From NCBI GenBank assembly GCA_021805405.1, contig JAJZFK010000054.1:1-6325 (forward strand): a stretch of DNA of 6,325 nucleotides, in the 5' to 3' direction. This DNA is from a bacterium. Lineage in GTDB: Bacteria > Armatimonadota > Chthonomonadetes > Chthonomonadales > Chthonomonadaceae. Below the pieces are notes generated by a model, which had not been told where the DNA came from, searched no databases, and saw nothing but the letters and a program-made list of their open reading frames with translations. A program made the translations under genes and the position numbers. Of this stretch, positions 1 to 5,242 are shown one piece after another. Position 1 is the first letter of the stretch; each line of letters opens with the position of its first letter.

Positions 1-798
1 GCGCCTGCGGATAGACCTGCAGCACCTGAACCTCTGCGATCGGGGCCGCCGCATCCAGCCTTGCAGCCGCTTGCTGCACTGCTCTCCACTTCGCTAAACC
101 GGAGCGAGGAGCGCGAGCCACTGTCGCGATTACGCCTCACAATCATCAGAAACTTGAAGCAGTCTGAAACAGACGCTGTTAGGCTTACCACTTTTAACGA
201 AGTGGACATGACTGCAATCATGGATGTGCGAAAACGTAGGCGAGATGCATTTAAGGAAAAACATGGCGTAAACCTTGGCTTTATGTCGTTCTTTACCCGG
301 GCGTGTGTGGGTGCGCTAAAGGCCTTCCCATACCTGAACTCCGAAATTCAGGGGAACGATGTTATCAAGAAGTTCTTTTATGATATAGGAATTGCAGTGG
401 GAACCGATAAGGGCCTCATGGTACCCGTATTAAGGGATGCAGACCGCAAATCGTTCGCGGAGATTGAGAAGGAAATTGGGGATCTTGCAAAGCGGGCACG
501 AGAAGGCAAAATCTCGCTTCCGGAGCTGTTAGGCGGCACGTTTACCATTACAAATGGCGGAACCTATGGTTCGCTCATGTCCACCCCAATCCTGAACGCC
601 CCACAAACGGCGATTCTCGGTATGCATAAGATCCAGGAGAGACCTATGGCAGTGAATGGCGAAGTGGTCATTCGGCCCATGATGTACCTCGCGCTTTCCT
701 ACGATCATCGTATTGTAGATGGCAGCGATGCTGTACGCTTCCTCGTGCGAGTGAAAGATTTGCTGGAAGATCCTGAGGCGCTTCTGCTAGAGGTGTGA
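1..798 (+). CDS. sucB: Dihydrolipoyllysine-residue succinyltransferase, E2 of 2-oxoglutarate dehydrogenase (5' partial)
   Basis: This is the C-terminal part of the E2 core enzyme that moves the succinyl group from lipoamide to CoA in the cytoplasmic 2-oxoglutarate dehydrogenase complex of the TCA cycle. The frame is open from base 1, so the start, the lipoyl domain and most or all of the E3/E1-binding domain lie outside the window. The first 35 or so codons are an Ala/Pro-rich linker. The acyltransferase domain begins near base 115 and runs to the stop. Visible E2o signatures are LTTFNEVDM, GFMSFF, a FTITNGG-YGSLMSTPI stretch and MMYLALSYDHRIVDG. The catalytic His is codon 706-708 and its partner Asp is codon 718-720. 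The sequence matches the succinyl type better than pyruvate or branched-chain E2. One oddity is that the usually conserved 'MTRLR-TIA-RL' entry motif reads LSRLRLTIIRNL. A TTG at 61 could be mistaken for a start, but it is internal. A strong hairpin follows the stop. Confidence 0.95.
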   Translation, partial: APADRPAAPEPLRSGPPHPALQPLAALLSTSLNRSEEREPLSRLRLTIIRNLKQSETDAVRLTTFNEVDMTAIMDVRKRRRDAFKEKHGVNLGFMSFFTRACVGALKAFPYLNSEIQGNDVIKKFFYDIGIAVGTDKGLMVPVLRDADRKSFAEIEKEIGDLAKRAREGKISLPELLGGTFTITNGGTYGSLMSTPILNAPQTAILGMHKIQERPMAVNGEVVIRPMMYLALSYDHRIVDGSDAVRFLVRVKDLLEDPEALLLEV

Positions 799-823
799 GA
801 CCTGTGGTGAATTAACACCTAAT

Positions 824-853
824 CGGGGACGGACTGGTGACAGTTCGTCCCCG
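824..853 (+). terminator. Hairpin terminator after sucB
   Basis: A 13-bp stem with one G-U pair (824-836 with 841-853) closes a four-base GTGA loop, 25 bases after the sucB stop. The stem is GC-rich at its base (CGGGGACG). The tail (TTCGTTCACT) is only moderately T-rich, so it may work as a weak intrinsic terminator or as a 3'-end stabilising hairpin. Its position right behind the gene supports an end-of-transcript role. Confidence 0.7.
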
Positions 854-982
854 TTCGTTCACTCAGTCTGGCCCTTCAACCAACCAGCCCCCTACTTCCG
901 TAAGGCGCTAAAAAATCCCCATCGCTTTTTACGCAGCCACAAAGGTGCCCCCACATCTAGGCCCCAATTTGTCAATTTATAG
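854..982. other. Intergenic stretch, no gene recognised
   Basis: Together with 1238-1366 this makes up most of the 568-base gap between sucB and the membrane-protein gene. No coding signal or RNA gene is visible here. The one structure is an imperfect hairpin at 905-934: GCG, one bulged C, then TAAAAA, pairing with TTTTTA-CGC across an 11-base loop. It has no following T-run, so I cannot assign it a role. Two C-rich tracts (889-893 and 951-955) are also present without an obvious meaning. Confidence 0.4.
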
Positions 983-1237
983 GTGGCAATGGCTATTGAG
1001 CTACTCGCAAAAGCTATAAACGAAGGGACCATGCCGGGTGTGCACCTGGTATTTAACCTCACTACTGCCTTTGAAGCGGACAGTGCACCACTACCAATAA
1101 GCGCGGTGTATCGTACCTGTGGCCACTACGCATACAAACCCTTAAGTGCCTCATTTTGCACTGTTGGCGAATGCGAATACTACCAGTTGCTGCCTGGTGA
1201 ATTAGGGAATGATGCTATCAATAAGCCACTTTTTTAA
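983..1237 (+). CDS. Possible small hypothetical protein, 84 residues (doubtful)
   Basis: I do not recognise this protein. The frame opens directly after a TAG (980-982) with GTG. ATG codons at 989 and 1031 are alternative starts, and none has a well-spaced ribosome binding site: AGGTGG lies only two bases before the ATG at 989, and AAGGG lies three bases before the ATG at 1031. The product is soluble, with no signal peptide or membrane segment. Its middle (YRTCGHY, then FCTVGECEYY) spaces three cysteines as CGH-x11-C-x4-C. This loosely recalls small zinc-ribbon proteins of the YRCxxCG...PPCxxCG type, but one cysteine of the first pair is missing. It could be a degenerate remnant or chance. 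In its favour, it is the only sizeable frame in the gap, its amino-acid composition is protein-like, and it is not antisense to a known gene. Confidence 0.3.
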   Translation: MAMAIELLAKAINEGTMPGVHLVFNLTTAFEADSAPLPISAVYRTCGHYAYKPLSASFCTVGECEYYQLLPGELGNDAINKPLF

Positions 1238-1241
1238 ATTT

Positions 1242-1275
1242 CAGATATAAACCGCTGATACTGCTTAAATATCTG
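1242..1275. repeat. Short inverted repeat in the gap before the membrane-protein gene
   Basis: CAGATAT at 1242-1248 is the perfect reverse complement of ATATCTG at 1269-1275, with 20 bases between. It starts four bases after the stop of the doubtful 84-codon frame and is followed by CTTTAACTTTC. It could be a weak terminator or a binding site, but a 7-bp AT-rich match of this kind also occurs by chance. The rest of 1238-1366 shows no gene. A TTGACT at 1303 lacks a properly spaced -10 partner. Confidence 0.25.
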
Positions 1276-1355
1276 CTTTAACTTTCTTGGTGCGGTGGCT
1301 AATTGACTAGGAATTTGCGTAGTTCGTGTCGAATATGACATTAATAAAACACTCT

Positions 1356-1359
1356 GGAG
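1356..1359 (+). promoter_or_regulatory. Ribosome binding site of the membrane-protein gene
   Basis: GGAG (within CTGGAGT) sits seven bases before the ATG at 1367. It is the best-spaced Shine-Dalgarno on the plus strand of this window and fixes the start of the membrane-protein gene. Confidence 0.75.
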
Positions 1360-1366
1360 TTTCTAA

Positions 1367-3355
1367 ATGTCTGTTCCAAATTTGCCGTCGGACGAAGAGG
1401 ATAAGGCGCCCAACCGTCCTGTAGCAACTTGGATTAGCTGGCGGGTAATGATACTCGCCTTTCTCATAGCTCCTCTAACCGCTTACTGGACAAGCGATCA
1501 GACTGTGGACGTCATCTTCTCATTGATGATTCCGCCGGTCATCATGACATTCCTGGTTGCTGTGGCGAACCTTGTTGTTAGGCGATATGCACCCCGGTAC
1601 GCGCTTAAAGAAGAAGAGCTTGTCATCTTTTACGGTATGCAAACCGTAATTGGTGCGATTGGTGCGGAGTGGATGAACACCATTAACCCGCAAATCTACT
1701 CATATGCCCTTTATGGTGCCAACAACACCACATATTCCAACAAAATGTTGCCCTACCTTAGCAAATGGCTCGTCATTCCCATGAAGGATGCCAGCAAGTT
1801 TAAGGACTTCAAGATTGGCGGCTTTGGGCTGAACTACACTTTGGACCATTTCCACCTATGGGGTAGGTATATTGTTGGTTGGACTGTGATCGTCACCATC
1901 ATCTGCTTCGCCATGTTATGCATAAACAGCCTAATGCGTGACGAATGGACATCTCGCGAGAAGCTTTCGTTCCCAATAATCCAACTGCCAATGGCGCTGG
2001 TTCAGGCAGGAGCCGGTAAGCTGCCCCTGTGGCGCAATAAATACTTCGTAGGGGCGTTTATAGTTATGTTCGCCATCGATATGGTGAATGGTTTCCATTA
2101 CCTCTACCCTAGTATTCCACTGATCCAGATTCGCTTTCTGGGTGACCTCTCCACCTACTTCCCAAATCCGCCGTTTAACGCGATAGGCTGGACACCAATT
2201 GGTATCTTTCCCTATATGGCCGTTATCGGCTTCTTTATGCCAACCGACCTGCTGTTTTCCTGTATCTTCTTCTTCTTTTTCCGGAAATTCGAACAGGTTG
2301 CGACGTACTCAATGGGTTTCACGGATAGCGCAGGTGTGTTTGGCGGTGGCGGTTTAATTCCAAGTGCCCCCTATTTCAGCGAACAGTCGTGGGGTGCATT
2401 TATCGCCCTTTTTGTCTCTGCAGCCTATGTAGCCCGGGGATACCTTAAGGAAGTATGGCAGCAGATCCTGCACGGGCATCCAGAGGGTGACCACGGTGTG
2501 CCGCACAGAGTGGCGTTTATCGGATTGATTATCAGCATGATTTTGTTCTGCGCGGTTTCCCTCGCGCTAAAAGTACCGCTATGGATCACCGTGGTAAGCA
2601 TGGTACTGTTTCTCATCTTCTCCACGGCGCTTACGCGAATGCGCGCCCAAATTGGTGCACCTTCACACGAAATGGCGTTTATGGGCCCCAACCAGATGAT
2701 TGTAGACTTTGCCGGTACGCAGAACCTTAGCCAATCTGCAGTGCCGCGCATGGTAAGCACATTTTTCTTCATGAACCGAATACACCGTACAGATCCCATG
2801 CCGCATCAGCTAGAGGCGATGAAAATGGGTGAAACGGCACGAATCAATCAGAAGGCTCTCTTCTTCGCAATACTGCTCGCAACCATAGCAGGAAGTTTCC
2901 TTGGGCACTTCATGCACATCTTACAAGGTTACCACTACGGTGCGGGTGACGGGGGCGGCGACATGTCTGGAGTGGTAGATACGCTAACGAGCAGGCATCA
3001 ACCTCCTAATATAACAGCAATCCTGTTTGTCATTGTGGGGTTTGCCGTAGTCATGCTACTGGATACCATCAGGTTTCAGGCACCCGGGTTTCCTCTACAC
3101 CCCATGGGTTTCGCGCTGGCGATGAATTTCGGCCTGGATTATTTCTGGTTCGGCCTGCTTATTGTCTACATTATCAAGCTGCTGGTTGAGAGATACCAGG
3201 GCCTGAAGGGCCACCACATGCTTCATCAAATAGCGCTGGGAATTATACTCGCTGAGTACTGTGCAGAGGCAATATGGGCACTCTACTCTATGACACACCA
3301 TAACATGGCGACATACAGCATATCTATTAACGGCCGCCTTGGCTGGAACCAGTAG
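1367..3355 (+). CDS. Polytopic membrane protein, DUF6785/DUF6784-like, function unknown
   Basis: This is a 662-residue integral inner-membrane protein of unknown function. A short acidic cytosol-like N-terminus (residues 1-20) is followed by about 12 to 14 hydrophobic segments. They lie near residues 25-43, 49-71, 166-188, 227-243, 275-305, 342-356, 381-401, 403-421, 497-517, 549-566, 589-606 and 619-640, with less certain ones near 86-100 and 577-588. Family-like landmarks are EWTSREKLSFPIIQLP (193-208), FRKFEQVATYSMGF (305-318) and the loop MRAQIGAPSHEMAFMGPNQ (425-443). The length and the two-part layout fit the DUF6785 (N-terminal) plus DUF6784 (C-terminal) group. Loops in the C-terminal third are histidine-rich. 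The general shape suggests a transporter, but the substrate is not deducible. The ATG start is backed by GGAG at 1356-1359, seven bases upstream. The gene appears monocistronic, ending nine bases before a strong terminator. Family assignment is from memory of motifs; that it is a real membrane-protein gene is near certain. Confidence 0.9.
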   Translation: MSVPNLPSDEEDKAPNRPVATWISWRVMILAFLIAPLTAYWTSDQTVDVIFSLMIPPVIMTFLVAVANLVVRRYAPRYALKEEELVIFYGMQTVIGAIGAEWMNTINPQIYSYALYGANNTTYSNKMLPYLSKWLVIPMKDASKFKDFKIGGFGLNYTLDHFHLWGRYIVGWTVIVTIICFAMLCINSLMRDEWTSREKLSFPIIQLPMALVQAGAGKLPLWRNKYFVGAFIVMFAIDMVNGFHYLYPSIPLIQIRFLGDLSTYFPNPPFNAIGWTPIGIFPYMAVIGFFMPTDLLFSCIFFFFFRKFEQVATYSMGFTDSAGVFGGGGLIPSAPYFSEQSWGAFIALFVSAAYVARGYLKEVWQQILHGHPEGDHGVPHRVAFIGLIISMILFCAVSLALKVPLWITVVSMVLFLIFSTALTRMRAQIGAPSHEMAFMGPNQMIVDFAGTQNLSQSAVPRMVSTFFFMNRIHRTDPMPHQLEAMKMGETARINQKALFFAILLATIAGSFLGHFMHILQGYHYGAGDGGGDMSGVVDTLTSRHQPPNITAILFVIVGFAVVMLLDTIRFQAPGFPLHPMGFALAMNFGLDYFWFGLLIVYIIKLLVERYQGLKGHHMLHQIALGIILAEYCAEAIWALYSMTHHNMATYSISINGRLGWNQ

Positions 3356-3364
3356 AACTTGACA

Positions 3365-3412
3365 AAAAGAGTGCGCCCTACTGGCCTTTAAGGCAGTAGG
3401 GCGCACTCTTTT
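3365..3412. terminator. Bidirectional intrinsic terminator between convergent genes
   Basis: An 18-bp perfect stem (3365-3382 with 3395-3412; core GAGTGCGCCCTACT) is capped by a GCC/GGC mini-stem. An A-run at 3364-3368 flanks it on the left and a T-run at 3409-3412 (then ATTATT) on the right, so each strand ends in U's after the hairpin. It begins nine bases after the stop of the plus-strand membrane-protein gene and lies 19 bases beyond the stop of the minus-strand gene at 3432. It should therefore terminate both transcripts. Confidence 0.93.
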
Positions 3413-3431
3413 ATTATCAGCCAACTACAGG

Positions 3432-3857
3432 TTACAGCGTTATACTCACTCTGCTTTCACTGTTGTCTTCACGTGGATGTATACCTTTCACAGGTATGCC
3501 GTCAGATGTCTGCAAAACGTATCGGGCACGCGCTGCACGAAGGTGTGCCAGCCGCTTGATCGTCCGCAGTCGGTACTCTCCGCTGTCTGACTCGGTAACG
3601 GTATCGGCGACAGGGTCTAGCAGCTTCAGTAGCCGTACCAGGGCTTCCTGCTGGGTGGTATCATTTACCATCCGCATTCCCCGCGCCATAAACTTATCTT
3701 CAAACTGGGCCAGTAACGCAGTCACTTTACCCGTCCTTTCCTGCTGTGAGAACATTGTACGTTCTCGTTGGGCTCTAGCGGGCCTGGTAGCCCGGCAGCT
3801 CAGCACTATAATGAGCAAAATGCTCTTATTTACGATCAGGCACCCTACTGTCGCCAA
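3432..3857 (-). CDS. Small probable exported protein, 141 residues, function unknown
   Basis: I do not recognise a family. The N-terminus looks like a Sec signal peptide: a short polar start, a hydrophobic core SILLIIVLS (residues 12-20), then a likely signal peptidase I site after ARA (27-29). A cysteine at 21 gives a marginal lipobox-like VLSC, but Lys11 is too close for a standard lipoprotein signal. The mature part (30-141) is polar and probably helical around 37-85 (QQERTGKVTALLAQFEDKF, then EALVRLLKLLDPVADTV), followed by a basic segment rich in Arg and Ala. The frame is preferred over the overlapping plus-strand one because that product is Ser/Arg-rich antisense-like protein. The start is TTG at 3857: a stop codon lies just two codons upstream, and a weak AGG precedes it by eight bases. 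A start further in, for example the ATG of Met35, would lose the signal peptide. It appears to be a single-gene unit and shares the terminator at 3365-3412. Confidence 0.68.
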   Translation of the reverse strand: MATVGCLIVNKSILLIIVLSCRATRPARAQRERTMFSQQERTGKVTALLAQFEDKFMARGMRMVNDTTQQEALVRLLKLLDPVADTVTESDSGEYRLRTIKRLAHLRAARARYVLQTSDGIPVKGIHPREDNSESRVSITL

Positions 3858-4116
3858 CGGTTAAACCTGTTGTACTGCGACCCTGGCTTGCCTGTTCCGC
3901 TGTCTTCGTATTATCACCATGGTTCATCACAATAGACATATTGGAGAACAGGTAAGTTTCAATTTTTATACGAATGATAATCGCTATATTAGCAAATATA
4001 TGGTTGATTTGCTTTCTGCAACCCTATTATGACACGATTGTCAATATTTTATCGGCGATTATACGAGCATTCTCTACGTTGCTTTTTGTTTATGGCTACC
4101 TGGACGACAGATTTAC
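3858..4116. other. AT-rich intergenic region, probable promoter region of the minus-strand small gene
   Basis: This 259-base stretch lies between the epimerase stop and the start of the small exported protein, both on the minus strand. It is clearly more AT-rich than its flanks between about 3955 and 4095. On the minus strand there is a perfect TATAAT (4058-4063) with a poor -35, and a TATAAA (3965-3970) preceded at a long 19-base spacing by TTGCTA. Neither is a strong promoter by sequence alone. A 7-bp hairpin (AGCAAAT 3991-3997 with ATTTGCT 4007-4013) may be a weak transcript end for the epimerase unit. No strong terminator for the epimerase is visible, so read-through into the small gene is possible. 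Confidence 0.45.
4030..4043. repeat. Palindromic operator-like site TGACA-N4-TGTCA
   Basis: A perfect 5-bp inverted repeat with a four-base spacer (TGACA CGAT TGTCA) lies in the AT-rich intergenic region. On the minus strand it overlaps a consensus-like TTGACA (4039-4044). The symmetry and location would suit a dimeric regulator, but only one copy is seen and no regulator gene is in the window. Confidence 0.25.
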
Positions 4117-5169
4117 CTAGTCTAATGCGGCGTGCATCAAGCCTGCTACGCTCTGTTTTGCATTTACTACGGCGCTACTGTCCGCACCAACGAGCCCCAC
4201 AGAGCAAGTATCTACGCCAAATTGCGCTGCACGGTACCAACGAACATATCGGCGGATACCATCTCGAAAACTAGTTGCGGGCCGGTAACCCAGCTCACTG
4301 GTTGCCGCCGATATATCCGCATAGGTGGTTCGCACGTCACCTGGTTGCTCCGGCATCCGCACGATCCGTGGCGTGCGGCAAAGCTCATCAGCGATTACGG
4401 TCACCATGTCGTTTAGCGACACTGGTGTATGGTTACCAAGATTGTATATGCTAAAGCCGGATGGACGCTCCATTGCACGAACGATACCATCCACAGTATC
4501 CAGCACAAATGTGTAGTCGCGGCTCGTAGTACCGTCGCCGAAGACTGGCACAGGCTGATCTTTACTAATAAGATCAGTAAACCGCGCTATTGCCAGGTCA
4601 GGCCGCTGCCTTGGCCCGTACACTGTAAAAAAGCGCAGGCACGTGGTATTCATTCCATAAACGTGATAAAAACTATGCGCCAGAGATTCGCAGGCCTTTT
4701 TGGATGCTGCATACGGCGAAACGGATGAGTCCGTTCGAGCTGTCTCTTTAAAGGGAGTCGCCGCACTATCGCCATATACGGACGATGAGGAGGCAAGCAC
4801 AAAATGTGCGACGTTAGCTCGTCTGCAGGCCTCTAGCACACTAGCCGTACCTGCAACATTTGCCACCATGTAGCTCTGGGGATCGCCAAGTGATGGGCGA
4901 ACCCCGGCTTTTGCCGCCAGGTGTATTACTGCATCTGGCCGGAAATCAGCCATGAGCCTGCACATCTCCGAGCCGTTAAGGATATCCTCATTAATGAGCG
5001 TGAAGCGACTGTGCCCCAAGGAGCGTCCGACGTTCCGTTGCTTGATTTCGGCGGGATAGAACGGATCAAAGTTGTCGATACCCATCACCTGTCGTCCGTC
5101 GGCAAGTAGCCGCTCACAAACGTGAGACCCTATAAAACCTGCAGCACCCGTAACCAATACGTTCTTCAT
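4117..5169 (-). CDS. NAD-dependent sugar-nucleotide epimerase, UDP-glucuronate 4-epimerase type
   Basis: This 350-residue cytoplasmic enzyme of the extended short-chain dehydrogenase/reductase (SDR) family probably interconverts UDP-glucuronate and UDP-galacturonate through a 4-keto intermediate using bound NAD, supplying uronic acid for surface glycans. The N-terminal Rossmann motif is TGAAGFIG (residues 7-14), with Asp32 in the DNFD stretch placed to bind the NAD ribose. HLAAKAGVRPS (83-93), SSSSVYG (127-133) and the catalytic Tyr153/Lys157 pair in PYAASKKACE follow. The segment FFTVYGPRQRPDLAI (180-194) is typical of the UDP-glucuronate 4-epimerase branch rather than GalE or RmlB. The start is the ATG at 5167-5169, backed by AAAGGA ten bases upstream; the longer open frame reaching 5370 would add 67 non-homologous residues running into the exporter gene. 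The usual family end is near WYR (311-313), so about 37 extra residues of unknown role follow. It is probably co-transcribed with the exporter gene 73 bases upstream. Confidence 0.92.
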   Translation of the reverse strand: MKNVLVTGAAGFIGSHVCERLLADGRQVMGIDNFDPFYPAEIKQRNVGRSLGHSRFTLINEDILNGSEMCRLMADFRPDAVIHLAAKAGVRPSLGDPQSYMVANVAGTASVLEACRRANVAHFVLASSSSVYGDSAATPFKETARTDSSVSPYAASKKACESLAHSFYHVYGMNTTCLRFFTVYGPRQRPDLAIARFTDLISKDQPVPVFGDGTTSRDYTFVLDTVDGIVRAMERPSGFSIYNLGNHTPVSLNDMVTVIADELCRTPRIVRMPEQPGDVRTTYADISAATSELGYRPATSFRDGIRRYVRWYRAAQFGVDTCSVGLVGADSSAVVNAKQSVAGLMHAALD

Positions 5170-5179
5170 AGTTTTACAA

Positions 5180-5185
5180 TCCTTT
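5180..5185 (-). promoter_or_regulatory. Ribosome binding site that sets the epimerase start
   Basis: On the minus strand AAAGGA ends ten bases before the ATG at 5169. It supports starting the epimerase at MKNVLVTG, where the Rossmann fold begins, rather than at any upstream start in the same open frame. Confidence 0.7.
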
Positions 5186-5242
5186 GAATTGCAATTATTT
5201 CGATTAGGCATTTTTAATTGCGTCCCACGCGCGAGCTGCACC

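Noticed and set aside
1303..1336. TTGACT with downstream GAATAT as a promoter for the membrane-protein gene
   Set aside because: The spacing is about 22 bases, too long for a standard sigma-70 type promoter, and no better -10 is present.
2264..2281. TTC-repeat (five Phe codons in a row) as a possible slippage or phase-variation tract
   Set aside because: It is only a few units, in triplets, and lies within a membrane helix. Length changes would not shift the frame.
2425..2799. 124-codon minus-strand frame inside the membrane-protein gene
   Set aside because: It is fully antisense to a well-supported coding region, rich in Cys/Arg/Ile, and has no recognisable domain.
3095..3424. 109-codon minus-strand frame across the end of the membrane-protein gene and the terminator
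   Set aside because: It is antisense to coding sequence and would start inside the terminator hairpin, so it is a chance frame.
3463..3864. 133-codon plus-strand frame opposite the small exported protein
   Set aside because: The product is dominated by Ser and Arg, typical of the complement of a real gene. The minus frame has a signal peptide and a matching terminator.
3891..3952. CCTGTTC / GAACAGG inverted repeat with a 48-base gap upstream of the small exported protein
   Set aside because: The arms are only 7 bp with a long unstructured gap, which is expected by chance in a window this size.
3972..3990. Fur-box-like sequence (GAATGATAATCGC)
   Set aside because: Only one half matches the GATAATGATAATC pattern and the second half lacks the inverted partner. 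No iron-related gene is nearby.
3919..4274. Plus-strand 37-codon frame (3919-4032) overlapping by ATGA an 81-codon frame (4029-4274), resembling translational coupling
   Set aside because: Neither has a ribosome binding site, and the second runs antisense into the epimerase 3' end. The ATGA overlap is likely coincidence.
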